NCBI GenBank assembly: GCA_023053685.1
Contig: JALIGW010000010.1
Coordinates: 12,260,919 to 12,324,918 of the forward strand
Source: Diadophis punctatus similis
Taxonomy: Eukaryota > Chordata > Lepidosauria > Squamata > Dipsadidae
Direction: 5' to 3'
DNA length: 64,000 nucleotides
A model generated the notes under the pieces. It ran no database searches. It was not told where the DNA came from and saw nothing but the letters and a program-made list of their open reading frames with translations. Below are positions 10,255-21,384 of the stretch, one piece after another. The position numbers and the translations under genes were made by a program. Position 1 is the first letter of the stretch; the number at the start of each line of letters is the position of its first letter.

Positions 10255-12420
10255 CTTGCTTAGGGGACAGCTCCCTCGGGGTTCTTAAGGCTTCCAGGTT
10301 CTTGTGGTCAGTCCACACTTCAAACGGAATCTTACTGCCTTCTAAGAATTGCCTCCAATTCAGCAGCAATCATAGAATGGCATACACTTCCTTCTACCAC
10401 ACCACCCAACACCTTTCACTGTCAGCTTCCAGGAAGTGTAGGTGCAAGGTTGCAATGTTCCCTTCGCATTTTTTGGGGAGCAAAACATCCCCACCGCCAC
10501 ACCATTGACATCAGTTTGTATTACAAACGGCTCCTCCGGATTTAGATGCTTAAAGGTTGGCTCTGCCGCAAAAAGCCTTTTAAGCTTTTCGAAAGTCGCT
10601 TGGCATTCTTGTCCAAGTAAGCAGCTGGCTTGGTTTATGCTTTATTCCCCTGCGCCCATTTTTAATAGTTTGGTGATATGCAAGGCTATCTGTGCGAAAG
10701 GATAAATTGGCAGTAGAAGTTGACAAAGCCCAGGAAGCTCTGCAGTTGTTTTCTGGTGCGAGGGGCTTCCCACTCCAGAATGGCCTTCACCTTTCCAGGA
10801 TCCATCTCCACCCATTCACTGGACACGCAATAGCACAAGTAGTCTAAACTGGTTTTGTAGAAGTTGCACTTGGATAGTTTAGCGTAGAGCTTAGCTTTCA
10901 ATAGTTTTCTTAGCACTTCCTGCACTAGTTTCACGTGGTCTTCCATTATCTCAGAATAAATGAGGATATTGTCCAGTTACACCAATCCCCTTATACAGGT
11001 GCTCATGCAGCACTTCTTTGATTAGCTGCAGGAACACCGTGGGTGCTCCCTGCAGCCCAAAAGGCATCACTCAGAATTGGAAACATCCTAAGGGACAATT
11101 GAAAGTGGTTTTCCATTCATCGCCTTGTTTAATTCTTACTCGGTAATACGCTTCTCTCAAGTCCACCTTGGTGAACATCTTCCCATTGGCCAGGTATCCC
11201 AGCATGTCCTTTCATGAGGGGGAGAGGGTACATATTTTCCACACAAACACCATTGATCCCTTCAAAATCCACGCATAATTTCAAAGACCCATCTTTCGCC
11301 CCTAGCTAGGTTTTTATCCATTCCTGAGCTCCTCCATCTCTCTTGGGGTCATTGAGTACATCTTTGACTTAGGTAATTTTGTCCCTGTTAGTATCTCAAT
11401 GGCAGAGTCATTGAGTTGATGAGGAGGGAGGATGTCTGATTCCCACTCGCTGAATGTTCCCGCTAGGTCTTGGTATTCCTTAGGGATGGTCATCCCCCCT
11501 TGGCCGCCCCCGGTTAATGAGTTGACGGGCTCTATCTTTCCCCTTCCCACCAGTGGCCTTTCGCTGCCTCTGCGCTTCACCCCACGTGTTGCAGTCCATC
11601 TGCTCTACTCCTCCAGTCAGTTGTTGTATTTCCAGTAAACCGCTGGGTACCACTTTTTCAGCCATGCCAACTCCAATATCATTTCCATTTTCAGGGCTAC
11701 TATGAAACATATAGTTTCCTCGTGGCTTCCTGATCTCATGTTCTGGTTCAGTTAGGCACGTGGCTAGTAGGTCCCTAGTAAGGGAGCCATCGACTTGCTC
11801 AAAATTCATAGGTTGGCTAATTTTTTATGTCTCAATTGTCAACTCTGAAGCAAACCTGGCTGAAGCCATCTTTTCCATAGTTCTCAAGCTGACCAAGCAG
11901 CAGGTGCAACCTGAGTCTACCAGGGCTCTAAAGACCCCTCTCACCCATATGTGGGGCACTAGCATCTCCACCCACGCAGTCAAAGGGGTGATGGTTTCAC
12001 TTACCATTGTATTGTCCTCCCCCACTGTCGCTATCATAGACCAGGTTGGAGTTGCTGGGGGTCGGAGTTCCCTCCCCTTGCTAGAGCGGGAAGAGACCTC
12101 CACGACCTGCTGTGTCACCTGCATCTTCTCTTTTCCCTTCCTCTGCGCCTTCTCCAAGTGGAACCAAGGGGAACTCCAACTTGGCTGTCTTGCCCACTCC
12201 ACTCGGCCATCGCGCCTTCAGGTCAGGGCAGATGGATCCAGCCATGATCCCCTTCTCACGCACTGGTGACTGCTCCATCTTCTCCGCTCTGACTTTGGAT
12301 TGGGTCACCACCGCCTGTGCCCTGGCATCCACTTGGGCGACTACTGTTGCCTCTCGAGGAGGAAGCAATTCAGGTTTTGCTGTGATTTCAGCTTTTCCCT
12401 CCGTTCCACACATTGTTAGG
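10255..12420 (-). pseudogene. Gypsy gag remnant, protease, reverse transcriptase and RNase H, part 1
   Basis: Read on the minus strand from 12413: a short gag-like start, then a retropepsin segment with LVDSG (Asp codon near 11917), a FEQVDGS motif near 11800, then the RT N-terminus with YSMTPREMEELR (near 11340). The RT catalytic box lies at 10968-10982. The expected YLDD reads stop-L-D-N, so both the tyrosine and the second aspartate are lost. LGFVNFY (near 10710) and WTDHKNLEALR (near 10300) mark the RT end and RNase H. Most of gag is missing. Confidence 0.85.
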
Positions 12421-12473
12421 TCACAGCTCTGTCAGGGTTATCCAAGTAGGCTGAGTTAAGAGAGCTGGTTTAA

Positions 12474-12851
12474 TGTCAACTGTCCAATTAGTGAACCCAA
12501 AAGAAGGAAACACTTTCAGGAGAACTGAATTCCCAAAAGTAAAACTTTATTGGATACACCATGTTGGTACTGAAGAAACGAAACAGTTCTGGTTTCCCGC
12601 GCAAATACTTGCTCAGTTAAACAATACTTTCTTCTTCTTCCCAATTCTGGTTGATCACACTGTCCAATTATGAGACGGTCTTTTGTTATGAAAACGGTCC
12701 ATCTCTTCCTCGAGTTGCAGCGGTGACCTTGCTGGCTCCATGCTCTCATGATCTCTTCATACATTCTCCACATTCCATTTCCCTCCCCCCAGGTCATTGG
12801 CAAGTTGAAAAGCATTAGGTTTGAAAGAAGCAAAGCAGTTCAATCTTCACA
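12474..12851 (-). repeat. 5' LTR of the Gypsy element
   Basis: 378 bp, homologous to 3630-3972 and bounded outside by the TATAA duplication. On the minus strand it starts TGTGAAGATTG and ends GACAGTTGACA. Confidence 0.85.
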
Positions 12852-13097
12852 TATAAGTAATTTAAAAGAATTTTTTTCCAGAAGTTCCAAGCTATAAATT
12901 GAATAAAAATTGCATAAAATTGAAAAGACCTCATCCCAAAGGTACAAAAGCCTCTTGGCTATAGGAAGTGGAAATTGTAAAACAAAATGCCAAACAACAT
13001 AATTTTGTCTATTATTACAGAATCCTGGCCATCTCTCCAGAAAATAAGAACTGTATTTGCAACTAAGAGTAATCAACATTGACCTGTGTTTACAATA

Positions 13098-13233
13098 CCA
13101 TGTTTCCCCGAAAATAAGACCCTGTCTTATATTTTTTTTGAACCCTGAAATAAGCCCTTGGCCTTATTGCCATGCACTCAAAAGCCCGATTGGGCTTATT
13201 ATCAGGGGATGTCTTATTTTTGGGGAAACAGGG
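13098..13233. mobile_element. Mariner-type MITE, TA target
   Basis: 136 bp with terminal inverted repeats of about 24 bp (left CCATGTTTCCCCGAAAATAA, right end matching its complement with few mismatches). TA dinucleotides flank both sides (13096-13097 and 13234-13235). The length, TIRs and TA target fit a non-autonomous Tc1/mariner element. No coding capacity. Confidence 0.75.
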
Positions 13234-13235
13234 TA

Positions 13236-14208
13236 GAAGACTAACTGCTTCATTGTACGGGTGAAATTATGCTTTTATTGTGTGTGTGGGGGGGTTGGTT
13301 TTGTTGCCTAAGATTATTGTGTATAAGATAGACGGTTTTAGAAATAAACAAAGAAAGAAAGAAACATTATTACTTGTTAGTCAAAAATACTCAGCTAAAT
13401 ATGGTCTGACCTTTCGACTATATAAGCTCTTTCCTTTAGTTTGCACAACTTTTCTGCCCTATTATTGGGGGAAGACTCATTAAAGCAAGAAACAAGATGC
13501 TGTTCCAAAGTTGTGTCTTTACTTCCTTTGTCTTTTCCTATTATCCTGCATAATACAGTATATAAGGGCAAGAAAAGAAAGAAAGGAGCAGGCAGATCAG
13601 ATACCCAATCTAAGTAAAAATATTGATCATACAGTTGTAAACATGTGTCTCTAAGAGACTCTGATATCCCATTTTTTCCTTGGGGGGAAAACTCCAAAAG
13701 TGATTATATCCTTGACATTTAATTATTTAAAAGAGAAATATTGCTGTAATAATGATACTATATTTTCAAACTACTAGCTGGATACCCATGCTTCGCTATG
13801 AAACTATGTGATCGGGCTTGATAAATTGACAGTGAAAGCATGAACATTAATGAGTAGTTACTATCGGCCTCTCCTCTTCCCTTCTCTCCCTCAGGCTTGT
13901 AAGCTGAACTCCTTAGCATGGAGTAGAATGTCTAAACTCCCAGTCTGCAGGCCGGAAGAGTCATGCGCTGGCCACGCCCACTGGCAGTTGGAACAGAGTT
14001 CTTGTCAGATGGGGAGGGGGAGTAGAATGTCTAACTCCTTAGCATCAGAGCGTGTTAATAATAATATAAGAAATAACATGATCTGATGGTCATTTCAAAA
14101 AATCCTTTCTTAGCGAGCACCTAGAAACCAAGAGGAACATACGTGCCAAGTTTCAAGTTTGTAGGCTTTACGGTTCTAGAGATTTCGTGATGATTCGTGA
14201 GTGGTATT

Positions 14209-14211
<3 letters not shown>
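13236..14211. other. Intron-like sequence; unclassified repeat at about 13775-14211
   Basis: 13236-13770 shows nothing recognisable. From about 13775 (CTAGCTGGATACCCATGC) to the (TA)n at 14212 the sequence has the look of a dispersed reptile repeat, with a GC-richer centre and a 3' end running into TA repeats. I could not assign it to a family. Confidence 0.35.

Positions 14212-14304
<93 letters not shown>
14212..14304. repeat. (TA)n microsatellite
   Basis: Uninterrupted TA dinucleotides over about 93 bp. The long IYIY open frames on both strands are artefacts of this repeat. Confidence 0.95.
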
Positions 14305-14307
<3 letters not shown>

Positions 14308-14319
14308 TATACACTAGAA

Positions 14320-14883
14320 CAGTGATGGCGAACATTTTTCTTCTTGCATGCCAAAAATGGCAGTGCGCATCCGCTTCTGCGCTAGCGCGTGCTGACACAC
14401 AACCCCTCCACACGTGCCACACTGTGCTTGCACACATCCCCGTGCATGCACCTCTCCGTTGGGCGGTTTTTCACCCTCAGGCTTCCCTGAAGCCTCCGGA
14501 GTGTGAAAAACAGCCTAACGTGCAAACCGGAAGTTTGGAAAAACAAATTTCCGGTTTGCCCGTTGGGCCATTTTTCGCCCTCCGGAGACTTCAGGAGGCT
14601 TCCCTGAAGCCTCCAGAGTGCGAAAAACGGCCCAATGGACAAACCGGAAGTCCATTTTTTCCGAACTTCCGGTTTGCCCGTTGGGACATTTTTCGCACTC
14701 CAGAGGCTTCAGGGAAGCCTCCTGAAGCCTGGGGAAGGCGAAAACAGCCTTCCCCAAGGCCGAAAATCAGCTGGCCAGCGTGCACATGCACACTGGAGCT
14801 GACATAGGGCAACGCCTCGCATGCCCTCAGATATGGCTCTGCGTGCTACCTATGGCATGCGTGCCATAGGTTCGCCATCACGG
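14320..14883. mobile_element. Non-autonomous hAT element, TSD CACTAGAA
   Basis: 564 bp. The left end CAGTGATGGCGAAC and right end GTTCGCCATCACGG are inverted repeats. A perfect 8-bp duplication CACTAGAA lies at 14312-14319 and 14884-14891, diagnostic of hAT. The interior holds several direct and inverted copies of a motif (CTTCCGGTTTGCCCGTTGGG with CCTGAAGCCTCC) that could fold into long hairpins. No transposase frame. Confidence 0.9.
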
Positions 14884-14891
14884 CACTAGAA

Positions 14892-15590
14892 AATACTATT
14901 TTTCAATCATTTCTTCATGGAGAGATTGTTTAGCATCAGGTGGAAACGTTCTGATTTCCCCTGTTGCAGTGAGAAGATGAAGAGAAATAAGAACTTGTGA
15001 AAGTCTTCTACAAAGGGATCTTCACAGCAATTATTTGAATATGCATGCATTGCAGATATATTGCCAGGGAAAAGTCAGATCCTTTAGCTTCAGCTACTTT
15101 TCAATATGTTTGCTAAAAGGAAGGAGAAAGTCTTTCTGACAAGAGGCAGTTCCATTGGCAATAAGATAAAACCAAAATAAAATGTTATCTAATGAAACCT
15201 GAACAATTAATAAAAAGAATGAATGGTGTCCGAATAGGAATAACCTGACCAATAAACATTTCTAGTGCTAAACCTAAAACCCTCTTAATAATTAGTCACA
15301 CAAAAGTTGGCAATTTTCCTTAGAGATGTTTATCTCTGCCCTACTTAAGCAATTAGTGAGCAAAAACATTCATAATGAAAAATAATTGTCCAGTCTGGCT
15401 ACAATGAGCAACACAGCAAAAAATGTGATAATGTGACCAGTTAATGGTCACAATTATGATCAGTTTTGATCACTGAGAGAAGCAACCAAATTTATTTAGT
15501 GTATGATGACAACATAATAAAGGTAAGTATACATATACACACGTAGTTATTATATACAAAACTTCTATGGAGATGCAGTAGTGACCTCAT
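14892..15590. other. Intron-like sequence, nothing recognised
   Basis: AT-rich unique-looking sequence. No coding, RNA or repeat signature was seen. Confidence 0.4.
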
Positions 15591-15905
15591 AACTGGATGT
15601 CTGATTCAGCTATCCAGGCAATTGCCTCTGGCATTGCTTTATACAGATTTTCTAAGGAACCAGAGAATGCACGTTGTGGGCAGTCTTACACAATATGTTT
15701 AATAGTTTGCATATCAGCACTATAGTTGCAACAAGGGGAATCTTTCCAGCTCCACTGATATAGGGCAGAAGCACTTCTGTGAGAGACCCATTGTCAACTT
15801 GCAAAGCTTTCAAGTTGCCATAAGCAGGAGGGTGGGAGAACTGATGGAGCTGCTTGATTGCCCTAACTGAAACTACATTCCACAAATGCCCTTTCTTGCT
15901 GATTG
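15590..15905 (-). mobile_element. LINE C-terminal fragment, family unresolved
   Basis: On the minus strand a decayed frame reads like the C-terminal knuckle of a LINE protein: a Cys-Cys pair, QTIKHIV, DCPQRAFSGSL, then AIAWI. This C...H...C pattern is common after the reverse transcriptase of RTE/CR1/Tx1-like LINEs. One in-frame stop lies between HIV and DCP. The remnant is too short to name the clade. Confidence 0.45.
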
Positions 15906-16163
15906 TGTCCTAGGTTACCCGAGTCAGCAGGAGGGGTGTGGGTTTCACAGACCGTCAACGTGGTTCATTGGAGAACTTAATTTATGACATGCCCAGGGAG
16001 GAGGGGGGAGACAGGGTCATGGGGGCCTGTAAACTACGTGAGGTCAGTTCTGACTGCATCGGAGTATTGCCGGAATGTTGTTCCTAATAAATGACTATTT
16101 CTTTTAAAGCTTGGCTTGTGGCTCATGAATTAATTAGGGCATCTTTCGGAAACTTCACACCCA
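15906..16163 (+). mobile_element. Possible solo LTR
   Basis: A segment starting TGTCCTAGG contains an AATAAA (about 16086) and a short U5-like tail. The hexamer TGATTG occurs on both sides (about 15900 and 16166), which would fit a TSD, but the right end would not be CA. Weakly supported. Confidence 0.3.
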
Positions 16164-16369
16164 TATGATTGCTTCACTTAATGACTGTGATTCTAGTACT
16201 CCCCATTCCATCATTAAATGATCTCATGGGTCATTAAGCAGAGTTCCTCTGCAGAGGCAAGGAGAGAGAGATTTGGGGGCTCCATACATACTCGAATGCT
16301 GAGGTTAAAGCAGGCACAGAACTAGGCATCCTTTTCTCCCTGCCTCTACAGAGCCCTCCATAGAGATGT

Positions 16370-18290
16370 TGACGGGATTCACCAGTTGGCATCGCAGCGG
16401 GACAGATATGGGATAGCGGAGCTCCGTGGAGCTTTGCAAAACCCAGCCGATACCTGCTTGCCAGGAGACCCTACGGGGTCAAAGCCATCATAGAGGGGTG
16501 GTGAAGAAAGGAGGGACGCTTTGTAGATCGCGAGGAAACAGCAATTTCCTCGCTTGATCCAAAGAAACCCTCCTGATCGGCAGCAGAGACGACATCCATT
16601 ATGGCAATATCGAAGCTGTGACAACTGGGACAAGAAGATGATGAGCTGAAGCGGTTTGTAGACAGAGAATTGAAACTGGGTGAGACGACTTTCAATTTCT
16701 ATACTAGAGATTTAAACACAAATAAAATAATTATTTAAAAAAAAACCTCTCCAAAACGCTAAGAAAGCGGCGATTTAACACACGGAGAAACATTATAGAT
16801 CCAAAAGTGAAACAAACTTTTAATGGAAGACTATGAAGCTTTAAAATATAGAAAGCCCGGACTGGAACTTGTGGTAGTATGAAAAGTGACTTAATCTGCA
16901 AATAACACTGTTTGATTATTGGAAGAAATTGTATAAAGAAAAAGGATTTTTTTCCCTCGATCTTTTTGACAGTCAGCTGTTCTATCTTTAATGCTGGAAC
17001 TTAGAGCGGGGGGGTGCCACCTTCTGGTGAAAGAAGATACTATACTAGTACACAGTAGGGAAACAATCCTGGCAAGTGAGGATTAATTGATAACACAAGA
17101 AAAACAAAGAGGAGAAGAAAGGAAATAGTGAAAGGCAAACAACACCTGGAAGCCCTTTTTATTTTGGTTCCATATCTACTGGCATTTTGGCTGCTTGAAA
17201 GTATTTAGTGAGCCTTTTGAAGATTTCTAAGGCAACGTGGACTATAATTAACAAGAAACATCCTTGAAATTGAATATTTGATTCTTTGGATTAAAGACAT
17301 TTGGGGAAATCTGGTGGGCCAATCTGGATTATTAATACTATTTGATAGAACACTCTACGAGACAAAAGAAGAAGAAAAATTAAACAAGACTTAAAAATTT
17401 GGAAAATTTAGAGGGTGCAAATTGGAAAATTTTAAGGACTATAAATTTAGGGGATTTTGAGGAACAGTCCTGGGACTCTGTAAATTTTATTAATATTGGC
17501 ATTTTTTGTGTTTCTGGGCAATTGGGATATTGGAATCTGGGTGGAATATTGAGCAACTATTAGCCTATTAAATTATTACAAAATGTTTCAACAGGGGAAA
17601 ACAAATACAGTTCATAAAGAAATATTATTGATGCTTCAATGTATTCAGGAAGACATGACAAGGAATCATAGGGAGATGATGGAACTGATGCAGGATACAG
17701 ATGTGAGACTAGAAAACCCCCAGCAAATGACAATAAAAGATGAACAAAAAATTCAGAAAATAAAGGAGAAACCAGAAGGAGCTGAGGAAAGAATAGAGGA
17801 GATAATTCCAAAAATGATACAAGCAGATAAAGATATGGATGAGATAGTAATAATTCTTAAAATGGAAGAGATAGATTACTCTTTAAGAGTTCAAAATATA
17901 GAAGAGAATAAAGAGAAATATCTCCCAAAAATGATGAAAGAATTACGGATGGGTGCTCTAGAGATCCAACAGCAAGAGATAGGTGTTATGGCAGACGAAA
18001 TATTTAGATTAAATAAACATGATGTAAGGAGTTACAAGATCCCAAGGGAGAAGCATGAAAGGTTTACCAAAAAGTCAATAAGAGTTGAAATTCTAAAAAG
18101 GGCAAGAGATGATTGACAGATATAGAATACTTCTTAATAGGGTGGTTATTTTATTAAGAGTTAGAAAAAAGAGGTCGAAGTTAGAAATTGGGAAAATAGT
18201 ATTATGTATACTGATATAGAATGGATTACATTATAATTACTATGTATACACAAATGTTAGAAGTTGAAAGATTATGATTATGTTTATCTA
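16370..18290 (+). mobile_element. L1 5' half: 5' UTR and ORF1
   Basis: A GC-richer leader with L1 5'-UTR character precedes an L1-type ORF1 at 17583-18116. Sequence beyond ORF1 becomes AT-rich and ends in a (TAG)n microsatellite at 18294; no ORF2 follows. This looks like a 3'-truncated or recombined L1. The 5' boundary is approximate. Confidence 0.6.
17583..18116 (+). pseudogene. L1 ORF1p, C-terminally truncated
   Basis: 177 codons from ATG 17583. The N-terminal 90 residues are strongly charged with Q/E/K-rich heptads, consistent with the ORF1p trimer coiled coil. The following region (SLRVQNIEENK, then FRLNKHDVRSYKIPREKHER, FTKKSIRVEIL) matches the RRM part of vertebrate L1 ORF1p. The usual C-terminal domain is missing after RARDD, where a TGA ends the frame. 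ORF1p is the RNA-binding chaperone of the L1 particle; this copy would lack a complete nucleic-acid-binding surface. Confidence 0.75.
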
Positions 18291-18292
18291 AA

Positions 18293-18293
<1 letters not shown>

Positions 18294-18354
<61 letters not shown>

Positions 18355-18360
18355 ATAGTA
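18294..18360. repeat. (TAG)n microsatellite
   Basis: About 20 TAG units with one interruption near the end. Confidence 0.95.
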
Positions 18361-18439
18361 TTGTGTATAAAGTATATTGACCCAGACAGTACACTGTTCA
18401 CCAAGCACTTATGGATGTTAAAAAAACCTATAAAAATTA

Positions 18440-18799
18440 TTTTAAAAAGAAGAAGAAAAAGAAAAGAGATGTTGAGGGAAGGATTTTGGACTCTATGCAG
18501 GCTTGGATTTCAGTTGCTGAGATTCAAACAGACACAAAACAACAGGGACCTCTTTCATCCAGCCTCCAAAACAAGAGGGAGTCCTCTCAATAGGCAGCTG
18601 CAGTTTGCAACCTTCCCTGTCAGCTTCTCCACTGGGTTTCTGGGGAGCCTGGCAGGGAAGTTTGCAAGTGGCAATTGCATGATTGAGGGGAGCTTGTCAA
18701 TCAGCTATAAGTCCAAAACAGATTGCCAAACACCCAGATAGCGAATATGTGACCGTGGGATATGTGTGTGTTTGCAACATTTTGTGACAGTTGGAAATG
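18440..18799. other. Unclassified repeat-like sequence
   Basis: Moderate-GC sequence; its right part (GTGACCGTGGGAT, about 18750) resembles a common squamate dispersed repeat, but the family is not identified. No gene seen. Confidence 0.3.
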
Positions 18800-18807
18800 C
18801 TTTAGAG

Positions 18808-19775
18808 CAGAGATCACCAACCGGTGGTCCGCAGACCATTGGTGGTCTGCGAGAAAATTTTGGTGGTCCGCAGTGCACCCAGGTGGAGGAGCTGCTCCGG
18901 GATAATCAATGGCCAGTCCTGTGACTAGAGCTCTGGAATATGGGACTGGCCAGGCAGCTCATGGTGGGGCTGGACATTTCCACCGTAGAGGGAGGTACGT
19001 GCAACTTGCAACTTTGCAGGTGGTGCAACGTGCAAGGAGTAGCTCAGCCCTCGCTGGCTGGAACCAGGTAATGGTGCTGTTGCAGCAAGGGGGGGTGGCG
19101 CAGGCGGGCTGAAGCAACGGGTGTCAGCAACCCGCAGCTCTTTCTTCCCCCTGCTATGGCTTTCTATCGGCTGAACCCACCAGTGGCTGGCCCCACCCCT
19201 CGCCCTCCCCGTCACTCCTTGCCACGCCTGAGAAGGGCGGGGGATGGAGATTCACTCCATATTCCAAAGTGGGAGCGAAGCTTCATCTCTTGCTGGGTCT
19301 TGCGGGTGTTTCTTCCGGCCCTTGTTGGTGCTCCGCGCACCTCGGTCTCTCGGGGAGACGCGCGACTTCCTCTCAGCTCTGAGACACTGGCCCAGCCTAG
19401 CCATTTCTCTCTGCCGCTGCTGTTGGCGCCTCCATGGCCTGACCGCTGCTCTTGCAGCGCAGTTAAATTTAGCACGCTTCACAATGGAGGAGAGGATCTC
19501 CCCTTCTCCTCCAGGAATCCATTACAACGCAGAGCATCGGCTGCAGCCGGGTCGTGCGAGAGATGAGAGAGAAAAAGAGAGGGGAAAGAGATGAGAGAGA
19601 GGGGGGGGAGAGAGATGAGAGGGGGAGGAGAGGGGGAGGAGAGATGAGAGAGAAAGAGAGGGGGGAGAGAGAGATGAGAGAGAGCAGGGGAGAGAGATGA
19701 GAGAGAAAGGGGGGAGAGAGAGATGAGAAAGAGAGAGGAGACAGACAGACAAAAAGACGGAGAGAGAGAGGGGGG

Positions 19776-19821
<46 letters not shown>

Positions 19822-20083
19822 TGAGAGAGAGAGAGAGACAGACAAAGAGAGAGGGGGGAGAGAGAGATCCTGGTGTTTTATTTTCTGTGGGAAACAGGTC
19901 CAAATGGCTCTTTGAGTGTTTAAGGTTGCAGAAACAAGCAGCCAAGCTATGTGAAAGACCCCATCCCGTCACTGGGAGTCCATGCGCTTCAGCAAGCAGC
20001 ACGCTGGATTTGTATTAGTGGTCTGTGGGATTTAAAATTATGAATTTAGTGGTCCCTGAGGTCTGAAAGGTTGGTGACCCCTG
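18808..20083. mobile_element. hAT-like element carrying GC-rich sequence
   Basis: Left end CAGAGATCACCAACC and right end GGTTGGTGACCCCTG are inverted repeats. Flanking 8-mers CTTTAGAG (18800-18807) and ATTTAGAG (20084-20091) differ at one base, consistent with an aged hAT TSD. The interior (about 19000-19560) is GC- and CpG-rich, followed by a long (GA)n tract. No transposase is recognised. The GC-rich interior could be captured host sequence or simply the family consensus. Confidence 0.75.
19557..19868. repeat. (GA)n low-complexity tract
   Basis: Impure GA/GGGA purine run of about 310 bp inside the hAT-like element. The serine/leucine-rich open frames on the minus strand come from it. Confidence 0.9.
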
Positions 20084-20091
20084 ATTTAGAG

Positions 20092-20570
20092 GAATAAAGC
20101 ACCCTTTCTGAGGCCTTCATAATTTCAGTCATTAAGCAATTAGTCATTAAATGAGGACTCCCTGTCAATCTCAATTGTCGCTAGCTAACAAGGGCACAGT
20201 CAATCTTGGGATGGAATATTATTAAGTCTTCCCTCTAAAACTATGGATAAAAAACACTAGTGATCAATGAGAATGCTGTCTTATGCAAGATTGAGGTAAT
20301 TAAAGTAATTAATTAATGGAAAAAGTCTACCATAGAAGCTGCTTTTACAATAGTTGAGGTACCTTGGTTAAAAAAAATTGCCCTATGGTACACCTTTTTG
20401 CCCAGTTAAAGGTTGCAGGAAAGAGAGTTTTAGTAGTAAATAGACCGTGAGGTTCCATCACAAATTACAAAATGTTCCACTCATTACAAGACATATAAAA
20501 TGATTTCAAAATGAAATGAGGAAACAAATTTATTTCTAAGCAGAAGTGCCTGATTATATTATCTAGACCA
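20092..20570. other. Intron-like sequence
   Basis: No gene. The motif ATTAAATGAGGACTCC at about 20140 resembles the end of an old DNA-transposon-like repeat, possibly related to sequence near 16200 and 37290; not assigned. Confidence 0.3.
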
Positions 20571-20752
20571 GAGCCCTACTTTTTTCCTCTCCTGGAGCAC
20601 CTTCAAACTCACATTGCCAAAATTTACTGACAAATCACCAATTCTCAATGAAATATTTTCTTTTAAATGCTAAAAAGGAATATAAATGTTCCAGCAGGTA
20701 GTCTATGGCGAGATAGGCAGCGAATAAATTTAATAATAATAATAATAAAGGC
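20571..20752 (+). mobile_element. CR1/L2-type LINE 3' tail
   Basis: Ends in GCAGCGAATAAATTTAATAATAATAA, typical of the microsatellite-like 3' end of CR1/L2 LINEs. No coding part is preserved. Confidence 0.45.
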
Positions 20753-20875
20753 CTAGTAGCACTCAGCAGGAAGAACTGCTGAATACTGGAGAAATCAAAC
20801 TGGCCTATAAGAAAGACCAAATGAAGAACAGAAAGGAGGCATAGGAAGACAAAACATTACATGGACAGTACATAA

Positions 20876-21380
20876 ATTTAATTTAATTTAATTTAATAAT
20901 AGAATTTCTATGCCGCCCAACTGAAAGGGGACTCTGGGCGGCTAACAACAAGTAAAAAAACATATAATCAAACAAAGACAATTCAAAAACACATTAAAAT
21001 ACAATCAATATCTTAAAAAAAAAGCTTTCAGTTACACATGCATACATGGGCCGATCTAAAAAGACCTCGTCGAAGGGTCATTGGCCCACAGCCTGCCGGA
21101 AAAGCCAGGTCTTAAAGGCTTTCCGGAAGGCCAGTAAGGTGGGGGTAATACGGATCTCGGGAGGTAGTTGGTTCCAAAGAGTTGGAGCAGCTACAGAGAA
21201 GGCCCTCCCCCACGGGTCCGCCAGCCGACATTGTCTAACTGACAGGACCTGAAGAAGGCCGACCCTATGCGATCTCACTGGTCGTTGGGAGGAATGCGGT
21301 AGAAGGCGGTCACGCAGATAAACTGGTCCTGAGCCATGTAGGGCTTTAAAGGTAAGAACCAACACCTTAAATTGCATCCG
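20876..21380 (-). mobile_element. L2-family LINE, 3' fragment
   Basis: On the minus strand the frame encodes the L2 C-terminal block (VLTFKALHGSGP, LRDRLLPH, then LWNQLPPEIRI and FRKAFKTWLF), closely matching the same region of the L2 copies at 26400-26660 and 50300-50580. The tail ends in (AATTT)-like repeats at 20876. 5'-truncated. Confidence 0.85.
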
Positions 21381-21384
21381 GAGA

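Larger units (their letters stand above)
3630..12851 (-). mobile_element. Ty3/Gypsy LTR retrotransposon, decayed, with nested insertions
   Basis: Two related LTRs bound the element: 3630-3972 (3' LTR) and 12474-12851 (5' LTR). The outer ends are flanked by TATAA at 3625-3629 and 12852-12856, a perfect 5-bp TSD. Between them, on the minus strand, lie in order a short gag remnant, retropepsin, reverse transcriptase, RNase H and integrase. Three later insertions interrupt it: a plus-strand LINE (about 4075-7699), a U2 snRNA fragment (8134-8167) and an LTR element (9071-10254). The pol resembles vertebrate sushi-type Gypsy elements. Frameshifts and stops throughout show it is inactive. Confidence 0.9.

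Noticed and set aside
15906..16163. Confident ERV LTR
   Set aside because: The AATAAA and hexamer repeats are suggestive, but the right end does not follow TG...CA, so it is kept only as a weak feature.
19469..20002. Serine/leucine-rich minus-strand open frame of 177 codons
   Set aside because: Produced by the (GA)n tract inside the hAT-like element.
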